From the NCBI GenBank assembly GCA_017475045.1, contig JAFVGH010000019.1:1-43377 (forward strand): a stretch of 43,377 bases of DNA, written 5' to 3'. Shown here in pieces: positions 33,851 to 42,002 of the stretch. Source of the stretch: Fibrobacter sp. GTDB taxonomy: Bacteria > Fibrobacterota > Fibrobacteria > Fibrobacterales > Fibrobacteraceae. How positions within the stretch are numbered: the stretch's first letter is position 1; every line of letters starts with the position of its first letter. The notes under the pieces are model-generated. The model was given only the letters and a program-made list of their open reading frames with translations, was not told the origin of the DNA and did not search any database. The position numbers and the translations under genes are program-made.

Positions 33851-34966
33851 TTAGAGGTTAAGAATCCAGAAGGTGGCGCGGGCACCGATATGGAATGCGC
33901 TGCCATCAACATCGTTCGTGAATTCCATGGGGTCATTCAAGTCGTAAGACACGAAGGCGCCGAGTTCACCGGCCATTCCGGCAAAGCTGATGCTGTAGCC
34001 AGCGCCCAGTTCAATATCGTATTCGGACTGGGGACGATAGAACATATCCGTGTGACGGGTAGAATAGGGGCTCGGGATTCTGATATCATCAGAGGTAACC
34101 CATGCAGCGGTAAGACCGAGTTCAACAATGAGGCCTTCCTTCATAGCAGGCATCCAGCGGCCATAGAGACCGAGGCCGGCACGCCAGTAACCTTCGTTGA
34201 TGGTGCGGTTGTTGGATTCGCTCACATAAAGGCGATGGTACTGCATGGAACCCGTGAGACGTGCACCGAACTGGCTCTTGGAGAAGAGTCCGCTGACACC
34301 CAGGGCGAAGGGGAAATCCTTAAAGTGGTTCTGGTCGTACTTGACATTGAACATACCGAAAGCGCCAGATCCGGTAAGACCGACAGCGAAGCGGGGAGCC
34401 TTTTCAGCGGCATCGGCTTCGGCCTGCTTCTTGGCCTCTTCGGCAGCGACGGAATCGGCGATAGCCTGCTGGCGAGCAGCTTCTTCGGCAGCGGCGATAG
34501 AATCGGCGCGAGCCTGCTCGGCGGCGATGGAATCGGTGATGGCCTGCTGGCGAGCCTGTTCGGCAGCGATAGAATCGGCGACGGCCTGCTGGCGAGCGGC
34601 TTCAACAGCGGCGGCGCAGCCTTCGGGGTCGATCTGCTGGCCCAAGGTGTCGACAGCGCAAGGATCCACAGCAGGAGCCTCAGCTACCGGTTCGGCTGCG
34701 GGAGCGGCGGCAGGTGCGGGCTGAGCAGCAGGAGCCGGAGCAGCAGCAGCGGGGGCTGCGGCAGGTGCGGGCTGAGCGGCAGGAGCCGGGGCAGCGGCAG
34801 GAGCCGGAGCTGCGGCAGGAGCCGGAGCGGCGGCAGGTGCGGGCTGAGCGGCAGGAGCCGGAGCAGCAGCGGGAGCTGCGGGAGCAGGTGCAGGTGCGGC
34901 AGGAGCCTGAGCATAGGCACCACCGACCATAGAGGCAAGGAATACAACCATTGCAAGTTTCTTCAT
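33851..34966 (-). CDS. Barrel protein with Ala/Pro tether and helical repeats
   Basis: A 371-residue exported protein; the ATG at 34966 has GGAG upstream and a signal peptide MKKLAMVVFLASMVGGAYA. Residues about 21-98 are almost only Ala, Pro and Gln (APAPAAQPAPAA units). Next comes a Cys pair, DPCAVDTLGQQIDPEGCA, like the thrombospondin type 3-like linker of OmpA proteins, then a charged helix with repeats of QQAxxDSIAAEQAR (about 125-190), and finally a barrel-like domain (about 195-371) ending ARATFWILNL. The layout is inverted compared with normal OmpA: tether first, barrel last, and no OmpA_C domain. Longer frame upstream to 35038 is unlikely. Confidence 0.75.
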   Translation of the reverse strand: MKKLAMVVFLASMVGGAYAQAPAAPAPAPAAPAAAPAPAAQPAPAAAPAPAAAPAPAAAPAPAAQPAPAAAPAAAAPAPAAQPAPAAAPAAEPVAEAPAVDPCAVDTLGQQIDPEGCAAAVEAARQQAVADSIAAEQARQQAITDSIAAEQARADSIAAAEEAARQQAIADSVAAEEAKKQAEADAAEKAPRFAVGLTGSGAFGMFNVKYDQNHFKDFPFALGVSGLFSKSQFGARLTGSMQYHRLYVSESNNRTINEGYWRAGLGLYGRWMPAMKEGLIVELGLTAAWVTSDDIRIPSPYSTRHTDMFYRPQSEYDIELGAGYSISFAGMAGELGAFVSYDLNDPMEFTNDVDGSAFHIGARATFWILNL

Positions 34967-35101
34967 AGATTCTCCATTCATAAAAGAGTTTGCTTTAAAA
35001 TTCCCGGTAAATGTATAAATAAAAGCACTTATGTGCAAGTTTTTTGACAGAAATACCTAAAATACCCCCCTTTTTCGTTCCCAAAGTGTTTTCTGGGGTA
35101 A

Positions 35102-35821
35102 TTAAAGCCCTTTGGGGTGGAACGAGCGGCGGTGGACCGGTGAAAGACCCAACTTGCGTATAGCGTCCAAATGGGCCTTTGTTCCGTAACCCGCATGCTT
35201 TTCAAAACCATAGCCCGGATATTCCTTGGCCAACTGGTCCATGTGACGGTCACGGAAGACTTTCGCTAAGATAGAGGCCGCAGAAATAGAGGCAACCAGA
35301 CCATCCCCCTTTATCATCGGGAACTGGCACCCCAGGTCCAGCCCGTTTATTTTCAGATTCCCATCCACCGCCACCAGTGCGGTAGAGTTCGGAGAAAATT
35401 GACCCCGGACCTCCACGGGTAGTTCGGGCTGTTTTTCCGTGATCCCCGTCATACCCAAAGCCTGCAACGCCCGCCGCATGGCCAAGAAATCGGCCTCTAG
35501 AATATTTAGGCTATCAATTTCCTCAACGCTGGCACTGGCTATGGCAAAGCATTCGCAGGCGTCCTTTACTTTGTCATAAATAGCCTCGCGTTTGGGGCGA
35601 GTGAACTTTTTCGAATCATTCAATACGGACAAAATATCTGCAGACTTGAGCACGGCAGCACAGGCCACCACAGGGCCCGCCAACGGACCGCGGCCCACTT
35701 CGTCGACACCTACTATAATATAGTCAGGGCCAAAAGTGGATTCGGCGTAGTTACGGAAGGCGATTTCCCCCTCGATGGGGGTGGTGACGGCAGACATGAA
35801 GTCAGGGTTCTTGTATTTCAT
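35102..35821 (-). CDS. rnhB: Ribonuclease HII
   Basis: Removes ribonucleotides from DNA and RNA from hybrids. The 239-residue protein has the catalytic D40-E41 in GVDEVGRGPLAGPVVA, the next Asp in LVAVDGNLKI and the C-terminal DRHMDQLAKEYPGYGFEKHAGYG trimmed, with the family Tyr-Gly signature. The start may be 35821 or the ATG at 35797; neither has a Shine-Dalgarno. It is somewhat longer than usual because of a segment at about 130-145 (TGITEKQPELPVEVRG). The second RNase H of the window. Confidence 0.94.
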   Translation of the reverse strand: MKYKNPDFMSAVTTPIEGEIAFRNYAESTFGPDYIIVGVDEVGRGPLAGPVVACAAVLKSADILSVLNDSKKFTRPKREAIYDKVKDACECFAIASASVEEIDSLNILEADFLAMRRALQALGMTGITEKQPELPVEVRGQFSPNSTALVAVDGNLKINGLDLGCQFPMIKGDGLVASISAASILAKVFRDRHMDQLAKEYPGYGFEKHAGYGTKAHLDAIRKLGLSPVHRRSFHPKGL

Positions 35822-35873
35822 AATTAGTAGGTAGAAAAAATGTGGAGTGTGGAATGTGGGGTGTTCCGGCCAA

Positions 35874-35943
35874 CGTCATCCTCGCCCCGCCCTCCACGTC
35901 ATCCTCGTCCCGCCCTCCACGTCATCCTCGCGAAAGCGAGGAT
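35874..35943 (+). repeat. REP-like array: two 23-bp half-units plus full hairpin
   Basis: Half-units start at 35874 and 35897, each GTCATCCTCG followed by a CCCGCCCTCCAC spacer that differs by one base. The full unit at 35920-35943 has stem ATCCTCGC / GCGAGGAT with loop GAAA. All three start GTCAT and the last ends GATC. It stands upstream of rnhB on the other strand and well before ilvB. Confidence 0.85.
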
Positions 35944-35949
35944 CTAAGG

Positions 35950-36230
35950 GCATCCGGTTCAAAAATTGAGAATTTCCCATACTAAAATCAATTTCTTTCA
36001 TTCACTTTACACAGAAATCAGCAAATTTTAGAGACACAAAACCATAATTTCGTAAAACTTTACAAAAAATATAGTCATTTTTCACAACAAATCCATTCAA
36101 AAATCCAAAACTTCACAAAATTTTTCAAATTTTTCAAGAATTTTAGTAACAATATCTTGCCGACAACCGCCAAATCTGCTAATTTTTCGTCAACTTATTC
36201 AAATTTTTCAAACTTAAACTCAGGATAGTT
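35950..36230 (+). promoter_or_regulatory. Long AT-rich, G-poor leader of ilvB
   Basis: By hand count only about 18 of some 270 bases are G, while C is clearly more frequent. The 14-bp sequence TTCAAATTTTTCAA occurs at 36124-36137 and 36198-36211. No ATG and no hairpin with T tract is present, so a classical leader-peptide attenuator is not seen. If transcribed, this would be an unstructured C-over-G leader of the type Rho can bind. AGGA at 36222-36225 is the ilvB ribosome site. Confidence 0.45.
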
Positions 36231-37949
36231 ATGGCAAATAAGACATTAAGTGGAGCCGAAGTGATTATCGAGTGCCTCAAAAGAGAGGGCGTCGATACCA
36301 TTTTCGGGTACCCTGGCGGATCTGCAATCCCCATGTTCGACGCAATTCTCGATTCTAATATTAAGGTAGTGCTGACCCGCCACGAGCAGGGGGCCACCCA
36401 CATGGCCGACGGATACGCCCGCCAGACCGGAAAGGTGGGTGTTGCCCTGGTGACCAGCGGCCCGGGCGCCACCAACACCTTTACCGGCATCTACACCGCC
36501 CTCATGGATTCCAGCCCCATCGTGGTGCTGGCCGCCCAGACCACCACGCCGAACCTGGGCAAGGACGCCTTCCAGGAATGCGACACCAGCGGCATGACCT
36601 TCGCTGCTGTCAAGCATTCCTACCTGGTAAAAGATTCCAACGACCTTCCCCGTATCATGAAAGAGGCCTTCCACATCGCGCGCAGCGGCCGACCGGGCCC
36701 CGTGCTCATCGACCTGCCGAAAGATGTGACCGCCGGCCCCTGCACCGCCCCCTTCACCGACAAGATGGACCTGCCGGGTTACAAGATTCCGACCCACGCT
36801 CCTATTCAGGCGGTCGAGAAGGCTGCAGAATTCCTGAAAAAGTCCAAGAAGCCCCTCTTGCTGGTAGGCCACGGCGCCATGATTTCCGGAGCTAGCCGCC
36901 AGGTGCGCGAACTGGCCGAAAAGCTGAACGCTCCCGTGTGCTGCACCATGCTGGGCCTCGGCGCCTTCCCCACCGACCACGAGCTTTCTCTGGGCATGCT
37001 GGGCATGCATGGTACGGTTTACGCCAACAAGGCGGTGCTGGACTGCGATTTGATTTTCTCCATCGGCAGCCGCTGGGACGACCGTATCACCGGCAAGCTG
37101 GACGTGTTCTGCAAGGACGCCGTCAAGATGCACCTGGACATCGACCCCGCCGAAGAGGGCAAGGTTTTGCAGCCCGACGTGTTCCTCTGCGGCGACGCTA
37201 AGCTTGTGCTGGAACAGCTTTTGCCCATGGTAAACAAGCTGGACACCGCCGACTGGGTTAAAACTTGCCAGAGCTGGAAAAAGAAGTTCCCCCTCACCTA
37301 CCCCAAGCAGGGCGGGCTCCGCATGCAGCACGTGATTGCCACAGCAAGCAAGCTCACCCAGGGCAAGGCCATCGTCACTACCGACGTGGGCCAGCACCAG
37401 ATGTGGGTTGCACAGTTCTTCGACATCAACTACCCGCGCCAGCTGCACAGTAGCGGTGGCGCCGGTACCATGGGCTTTGGCTTCCCGGCGGCCATCGGCG
37501 CCTCTTTCGGCAACGAGACCGGCTGGCCCGTGCTCAGTTTCAGCGGTGACGGCGGATTCCAGATGACCGAAGCGGAACTTGCCACTGCCGCCATCCACAA
37601 ACTGCCCATCAAGATTTTTGTGATGGACAACAAGTACCTGGGCATGGTGCGCCAGTGGCAGGAGCTCTTCTACGAGCACCGCTACTCCAGCGTGGACATG
37701 CAGGGCAACCCCGACTTCGTGAAGCTTGCCGAGGCCTACGGCATTCCGGGACTGCGTATCAAGCGTGCCGCCGATGCCGAGCGCGTGATCCAGAAGGCCC
37801 TGGATTACAAGGACGGTCCTATCCTTATCCATTGCGAATGCGAGAAGGAAGACAACGTGTTCCCCATGATTCCTGCAGGCGCCCCCATTACCAGCATGAT
37901 TGTTGAACAGCCCAAGGCCCAGCTTGAAAAGCCCACGGGATCGACCTAA
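36231..37949 (+). CDS. ilvB: Acetolactate synthase large (catalytic) subunit
   Basis: TPP enzyme that makes acetolactate and acetohydroxybutyrate, first common step of valine, leucine and isoleucine synthesis. The 572-residue protein has the N-terminal [14 protein letters not shown], catalytic E52 in [15 protein letters not shown], the FAD-linked middle domain and the TPP motif starting [15 protein letters not shown] and ending in [13 protein letters not shown]. The regulatory subunit gene starts 15 nt after its stop. leuC, for leucine, lies 5 kb downstream. Confidence 0.96.
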   Translation: MANKTLSGAEVIIECLKREGVDTIFGYPGGSAIPMFDAILDSNIKVVLTRHEQGATHMADGYARQTGKVGVALVTSGPGATNTFTGIYTALMDSSPIVVLAAQTTTPNLGKDAFQECDTSGMTFAAVKHSYLVKDSNDLPRIMKEAFHIARSGRPGPVLIDLPKDVTAGPCTAPFTDKMDLPGYKIPTHAPIQAVEKAAEFLKKSKKPLLLVGHGAMISGASRQVRELAEKLNAPVCCTMLGLGAFPTDHELSLGMLGMHGTVYANKAVLDCDLIFSIGSRWDDRITGKLDVFCKDAVKMHLDIDPAEEGKVLQPDVFLCGDAKLVLEQLLPMVNKLDTADWVKTCQSWKKKFPLTYPKQGGLRMQHVIATASKLTQGKAIVTTDVGQHQMWVAQFFDINYPRQLHSSGGAGTMGFGFPAAIGASFGNETGWPVLSFSGDGGFQMTEAELATAAIHKLPIKIFVMDNKYLGMVRQWQELFYEHRYSSVDMQGNPDFVKLAEAYGIPGLRIKRAADAERVIQKALDYKDGPILIHCECEKEDNVFPMIPAGAPITSMIVEQPKAQLEKPTGST

Positions 37950-37964
37950 TAGGAGGATTTGAAG

Positions 37965-38459
37965 ATGATTGATAAGGCACATTCTATTAGTTTGTTGGTT
38001 GCGAACCGCCCCGGCGTGCTGGTGCGTATCGCCCTCGTGTTCTCCCGTCGTGGCTACAACATCGATTCCCTGGTGGTCTCTCCCACTTTGGACCCGAATT
38101 TCAGCCGCATGAACATTATCGCCCACGGTAATCCCGAAATCCTGATGCAGATTATCAAGCAGCTGGAAAAGCTGGTGGACGTGGTGCAGGCCAAGGACCA
38201 TACCGACACCAACGCGGTGGAAAAGGAACTGGCCCTCATCAAGGTGCGCTGTTCTCCGGACCAGAGGACCGAAGTGCTGCAGCTCTGCGACCATTTCAAG
38301 GCCCATACCGTAGACATGACCGAAAAGTCCATGATTATCCAGATTACCGGAAGCAGCGATAAGGTGGATAACCTAAAGAGTTTGCTCCAGAAATTCGAAA
38401 TCGTGGAATACATCCGCACTGGCAAGGTCATCATGCTTCGCGGCGAAGATAAAACTTAA
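37965..38459 (+). CDS. ilvN: Acetolactate synthase small (regulatory) subunit
   Basis: A 164-residue protein with the N-terminal ACT domain, SISLLVANRPGVLVRIALVF and RRGYNIDSLVV, and the C-terminal small-subunit domain, which together give feedback control by valine. The ATG at 37965 has AGGAGG at 8 nt; an in-frame TTG at 37959 would be only 2 nt from it and is unlikely. It ends before a terminator hairpin. The family is sometimes named ilvH. Confidence 0.95.
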   Translation: MIDKAHSISLLVANRPGVLVRIALVFSRRGYNIDSLVVSPTLDPNFSRMNIIAHGNPEILMQIIKQLEKLVDVVQAKDHTDTNAVEKELALIKVRCSPDQRTEVLQLCDHFKAHTVDMTEKSMIIQITGSSDKVDNLKSLLQKFEIVEYIRTGKVIMLRGEDKT

Positions 38460-38508
38460 GCATGGATAACGCGGGCGACCGTTCACGCCTCGCCACATCT
38501 CTTAAAAG

Positions 38509-38537
38509 ATCCGTCCGGTTAACCCGGGCGGATTTTT
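38509..38537 (+). terminator. Intrinsic terminator after ilvN
   Basis: Stem ATCCGTCCGG (38509-38518) / CCGGGCGGAT (38524-38533) with one T-G wobble, loop TTAAC, followed by a T tract. Promoter-like TATATTCC follows directly and would serve thiG. Confidence 0.85.
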
Positions 38538-38565
38538 CTATATTCCGCCACAACAAGAAGGCTTT

Positions 38566-39348
38566 ATGGCAGACTCTCAGGTTAAAGATTCTCTCGTTAT
38601 CGGCGGTCACGAATTCAGTTCCCGTTTTATTCTTGGTTCCGGCAAGTATTCGCTGAAGCTCATCGAGGCTGCAGTGCGGGACGCTGGAGCGCAGATAGTG
38701 ACTCTCGCCGTGCGCCGTGCCAACACCAAGGACCACGAGAATATTCTGGACTACATTCCCAAGGGAGTGACGCTGCTGCCCAACACCTCGGGTGCGCGGA
38801 ATGCCGACGAGGCGGTGCGTATTGCACGGCTTTCACGTGAACTTGGTTGCGGCGACTTCGTGAAAATCGAAATCATGCGGGACACCAAGTACCTGCTGCC
38901 CGACAACTACGAGACGGTAAAAGCCACGGAAACCCTGGCAAAGGAAGGTTTCGTGGTGATGCCCTACATGTATCCGGACCTGAACGTGGCTCGGGACCTG
39001 GTGAACGCGGGGGCTGCCGCTGTGATGCCACTTGCCGCCCCCATCGGGTCCAACAAGGGACTTTCCACCCGGGAATTCATCCAGATTCTGATTGACGAGA
39101 TTGACCTGCCCATCATCGTAGATGCGGGAATCGGGAAACCCTCCGAAGCCTGTGCCGCCATGGAGATGGGGGCAGCGGCCATCATGGCAAATACCGCCCT
39201 TGCGACGGCAGGCGACCTGACGCTCATGGCGGAAAGTTTCAAGTTTGCGATAGAGGCGGGTCGCAAGGCCTACCTGGCAGGCCTTGGGCGCGTGCTCACG
39301 CGCGGGGCTTCCGCCTCCGACCCGCTCACCGGATTCTTGCGGGACTAA
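38566..39348 (+). CDS. thiG: Thiazole synthase ThiG
   Basis: Builds the thiazole ring of thiamin from deoxyxylulose phosphate, dehydroglycine and ThiS thiocarboxylate. The 260-residue protein has the Schiff-base lysine K100 in [16 protein letters not shown], the start [17 protein letters not shown] and the C-terminal phosphate site [22 protein letters not shown] trimmed. No other thi gene is near, and no TPP riboswitch consensus is found in the 106 nt before it. ung follows after 1 nt. Confidence 0.95.
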   Translation: MADSQVKDSLVIGGHEFSSRFILGSGKYSLKLIEAAVRDAGAQIVTLAVRRANTKDHENILDYIPKGVTLLPNTSGARNADEAVRIARLSRELGCGDFVKIEIMRDTKYLLPDNYETVKATETLAKEGFVVMPYMYPDLNVARDLVNAGAAAVMPLAAPIGSNKGLSTREFIQILIDEIDLPIIVDAGIGKPSEACAAMEMGAAAIMANTALATAGDLTLMAESFKFAIEAGRKAYLAGLGRVLTRGASASDPLTGFLRD

Positions 39349-39349
39349 A

Positions 39350-40024
39350 ATGGTCAAGTTGGAAGAATCCTGGCTGAAACTCCTGGGCGACCAGTTCGAG
39401 CAGCCCTATTTCCAGAAAATAAAGGAAACCCTCCTAAAGGAGAAGGCGGAGCACCACGTGATTTACCCGCCAGGACCGAAAATCTTTGCCGCCCTGGACT
39501 TTTGCCCAGTGGACAAGGTGAAGGTGGTCATCATCGGGCAGGATCCCTACCACAATCCCGGGCAGGCCCACGGGCTGTGCTTCTCGGTGCCTAACGGAAT
39601 CGAGCCGCCCCCCTCCCTCATCAACATCTTCCAGGAACTCCACGACGACCTTGGCATTACACCCCCGCCCCACGGGAACCTGGAATGCTGGGCCAAGCAG
39701 GGGATCTTGCTCTTGAATGCCTCCTTGACGGTGCGGGCCCACATGGCCGCAAGCCACGCGGGAATCGGCTGGCAGACCTTTACCGACACCATCATCCAGA
39801 GGCTTTCGCAAGTGCGAGAAAACCTGGTGTTCTTGCTGTGGGGCAGTTTCGCCATCAAGAAACAGGCACTAGTAGCCCCGAACCGCGGGCACCTGATTCT
39901 AACGGCTCCCCACCCCAGCCCACTTTCGGCCTACCGGGGATTTTTCGGCTGCAGGCATTTCAGCAAAGCAAACGCATTCCTTGTAAGCAAGGGAATCGAG
40001 CCTATCGACTGGTCAGTGAAGTAA
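39350..40024 (+). CDS. ung: Uracil-DNA glycosylase, family 1
   Basis: Removes uracil from DNA as first step of base excision repair. The 224-residue protein has the water-activating D65 in IIGQDPYHNPGQAHGLCFSV, the uracil pocket LLLNASLTVRA and the leucine-loop motif HPSPLSAYRGFFGCRHFSKAN (trimmed; H188). The ATG at 39350 is 1 nt after the thiG stop; an upstream in-frame start at 39284 would overlap thiG and adds unrelated residues. Cotranscribed with thiG. Confidence 0.96.
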   Translation: MVKLEESWLKLLGDQFEQPYFQKIKETLLKEKAEHHVIYPPGPKIFAALDFCPVDKVKVVIIGQDPYHNPGQAHGLCFSVPNGIEPPPSLINIFQELHDDLGITPPPHGNLECWAKQGILLLNASLTVRAHMAASHAGIGWQTFTDTIIQRLSQVRENLVFLLWGSFAIKKQALVAPNRGHLILTAPHPSPLSAYRGFFGCRHFSKANAFLVSKGIEPIDWSVK

Positions 40025-40031
40025 GGGAACT

Positions 40032-40334
40032 TTAGGGCGTGGACAAATTCACGCAATGACGGCCCTTACGAGCAACAAGTTCATATCCAAGTGTTGAAAG
40101 TAACGCATTCAACGTCTTTAGCGTAATGTTTACGGGCTGCATGGCCCGCAAATTTTGAATTACCGAAGTCGAAATACCTGAAGCCTTCGACAGCGCACGC
40201 ACGCTAATATTCTGCTGAGCCATTGCGTCAAGTAGCAGTTCGGACAAAAGGAAATTTGCATATTCCTTTTCAAAAGCCTTTTTTTGTTTCGGGTCCGACA
40301 TGACCCTTTCAAATGTCGATCTAACCTTTTTCAT
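40032..40334 (-). CDS. XRE-family helix-turn-helix protein, antitoxin-like
   Basis: A 100-residue protein with an HTH at about 38-75 (ISVRALSKASGISTSVIQNL), typical of HigA2 or RelB-partner-type antitoxins that repress their own operon. A toxin gene usually lies directly before or after; here neither side has one (ung is convergent, and 40335-40541 contains no such gene). TACATTTG on the minus strand is 16 nt from the ATG. It is a probable orphan antitoxin or a simple regulator. Confidence 0.8.
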   Translation of the reverse strand: MKKVRSTFERVMSDPKQKKAFEKEYANFLLSELLLDAMAQQNISVRALSKASGISTSVIQNLRAMQPVNITLKTLNALLSTLGYELVARKGRHCVNLSTP

Positions 40335-40350
40335 AATAAATGAGATAGCC

Positions 40351-40358
40351 CAAATGTA
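40351..40358 (-). promoter_or_regulatory. TAnnTTTG element of the XRE gene
   Basis: TACATTTG on the minus strand. AAGGAG precedes it on that strand rather than following, so it does not serve as a ribosome site for this ATG. Confidence 0.4.
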
Positions 40359-40456
40359 TCTCCTTTTTGATACGCCATCAAGAGCAAAAAGAAAAAATGA
40401 ATGTTTTTACCTATAAATGGTTTATTTCCCATCTTTTTTGTATATTACCCCCTGAA

Positions 40457-40523
40457 AAGTCGTATTTCTATATCCCATAGCAGCCAAAATCGGTTGCGGG
40501 CTATGGAAATGCGGCTTTTTTTT
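40457..40523 (+). ncRNA. Long bulged hairpin with T8 tract upstream of the RhuM-PLD gene
   Basis: Outer stem AAGTCGTATTT (40457-40467) / AAATGCGGCTT (40507-40517) with two G-U pairs; middle stem CCATAG (40475-40480) / CTATGG (40501-40506); inner stem CAGCC (40481-40485) / GGTTG (40492-40496). Eight T follow (40516-40523). A promoter-like TATATTAC (40441-40448) stands just before the hairpin. The result would be an RNA of about 65 nt that is nearly all hairpin, or an attenuator, 18 nt before the start codon of the next gene. Being an RNA gene is inference. Confidence 0.45.
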
Positions 40524-40541
40524 GTTTTCACAGGAGGTTAA

Positions 40542-41516
40542 ATGCGCAAAAAGGCCGAAAAAAAGGAAATTGCGTCGACAAACGTCGAGAAAGGGGAAAT
40601 TGTACTTTACCAGCCGGATGGCGAGGTGAAGTTAGAAGTCCGTGTCGAAAATGAAACTGTGTGGCTTACGATAGACCAAATGGCTCTGCTCTTTGACAAA
40701 TCTCGTTCAACCATTAACGAACATATCCTCAATGCCATTTCAGAAAAAGAAATTGACAAAGTTGAATCTGTAAGAAAAATCGGAAATTCCGATTTTTCTA
40801 CAAAACCAACCAACTATTACAATCTTGATGTTATCATTTCTGTGGGTTACAGGGTAAAATCAGCAAACGGAGTAAAATTTCGTCGTTGGGCAAACCAGGT
40901 CCTTAAGGATTACCTGCTCAAGGGTTACAGCGTGAACCCAAGGATGATGGCCGTCGGAATGCAAGTGGAGAGCCGCCTTAGCGAGCAATCTGCAAAAATA
41001 TCAATAGTTGAAAAAGCAATACAATCACAGGAATCCCGGCTTTCCACAGTTGAGCAGCGTATAGACTTCTTCGTCCAAGCCTCGCAAACTCCTACTGGGG
41101 GCATTCTTGCAACGGGGACCCGTTTCGACGGCTTTGTACTGATAGCCGACCTAGTGAAAACGGCAAAACGCTCTGTCGTTTTCATCGACCAATTCGCTAC
41201 CGTCGAGGTATTGAAATTTGCCGCTATGCGGGCAAAGGGAGTTACCGCGGTTATCTACTCCGCTCGAATTACCCCCGAATTCAAGGCAGCCAAGGAGTTA
41301 CACAACAAGCAATATCCTGGCTTGGATCTGAAAACGATGAGGACCATTCACGATAGATTCCTGCTTGTAGATGATACGGTATATCACTTTGGAGCAAGTT
41401 TCAAGGACATGGGCAACGAGATGACTGCATACAGCGTGCTAAGTTTTGTAACGCCAGAAGAAGTCATTGAGAAGGTGAAGGCGTCTACTAAAAAAGGAGA
41501 TTCACAACGGGAATGA
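40542..41516 (+). CDS. RhuM-family protein fused to a phospholipase-D-like domain
   Basis: A 324-residue protein with AGGAGG 4 nt before the ATG. Residues about 18-130 match the RhuM virulence-protein family: VWLTIDQMALLFDKSRSTINEHI, then YYNLDVIISVGYRVKSANG and KFRRWANQVLKDYLLKGYS (all trimmed). A coiled coil covers about 140-172. The C-terminal part has a PLD-type motif with Lys replaced by Arg: H270-x-R272-x4-D277-x6-G284-A-S (IHDRFLLVDD ... GASFKDMGN). RhuM was named in a Salmonella island; its biochemical role is unknown. The PLD-like part may be a nuclease domain or only a fold relic. It has lower GC than its neighbours, suggesting transfer. Confidence 0.8.
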   Translation: MRKKAEKKEIASTNVEKGEIVLYQPDGEVKLEVRVENETVWLTIDQMALLFDKSRSTINEHILNAISEKEIDKVESVRKIGNSDFSTKPTNYYNLDVIISVGYRVKSANGVKFRRWANQVLKDYLLKGYSVNPRMMAVGMQVESRLSEQSAKISIVEKAIQSQESRLSTVEQRIDFFVQASQTPTGGILATGTRFDGFVLIADLVKTAKRSVVFIDQFATVEVLKFAAMRAKGVTAVIYSARITPEFKAAKELHNKQYPGLDLKTMRTIHDRFLLVDDTVYHFGASFKDMGNEMTAYSVLSFVTPEEVIEKVKASTKKGDSQRE

Positions 41517-41561
41517 CGGGAAAAAAACGGGGTTTTAAGGGGGAAACCCCTAACACCCCAT

Positions 41562-41777
41562 CTATTTCCACCGCATTGTCAATTTGCGTTTGCACAGGGC
41601 GCAGTCCGTGAGATACGAATCTATAAGCGTCTGGTAAGGGATGCCGACGTCTTTTGCCATGTTCTTGAAGTAATCGATGGTACTTGAATTGAGGCGGATG
41701 GTTATCTGCTTTTTCAATGCAGACGCATAAGGGTTCTTCACCGCCTTCATGCGTGAAAAGTCATATTCCTTTTTCAT
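41562..41777 (-). CDS. BrnA/CopG-like ribbon-helix-helix antitoxin-like protein
   Basis: A 71-residue protein. The N-terminal part EYDFSRMKAVKNPYASALKK and the strand-helix-helix QITIRLNSSTIDYFKNMAKD, then GIPYQTLIDSYLTDCA resemble BrnA-type antitoxins. The ATG at 41777 has GAGG 6 nt upstream; an earlier ATG at 41789 would contain that site. The BrnT toxin gene, normally just before brnA, is absent in the 220 nt upstream. An AT-rich TATAATTATA palindrome lies at 41791-41800 in the probable promoter, a possible self-operator. Confidence 0.75.
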   Translation of the reverse strand: MKKEYDFSRMKAVKNPYASALKKQITIRLNSSTIDYFKNMAKDVGIPYQTLIDSYLTDCALCKRKLTMRWK

Positions 41778-42002
41778 ATAGAACCTCATGGTATAATTAT
41801 AATATAATTACATTTCTGAGAAAAGAGTTCCCCATCTACTAGTATAGACTCTTTTTTGCAGGGAAAAATGCCTTGTTAATGTGTAAAATTTCACGAATCA
41901 TCTTTTTTTAGAGTCAAAGACAGCAATTCTTTTGAAATTCTCGGCCAAAGCTGTTTGTTTTTCTTACATTCCGATAAAAGCCATCCTAAAATCGAGACAA
42001 TT

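Noticed and set aside
35950..36230. Leader peptide attenuator for ilvB
   Set aside because: No ATG and no run of Val, Leu or Ile codons after a ribosome site; no terminator hairpin.
36246..38306. Long minus-strand open frame of 686 codons opposite ilvB-ilvN
   Set aside because: Mirror of high-GC codon use in ilvB and ilvN; its translation is rich in His, Gly and Val with no family features, while the plus strand encodes clear enzymes.
38460..38565. TPP riboswitch before thiG
   Set aside because: The conserved CTGAGA and ACCTGATCTGGATAATGCC elements are absent; the region holds a terminator and a promoter-like site.
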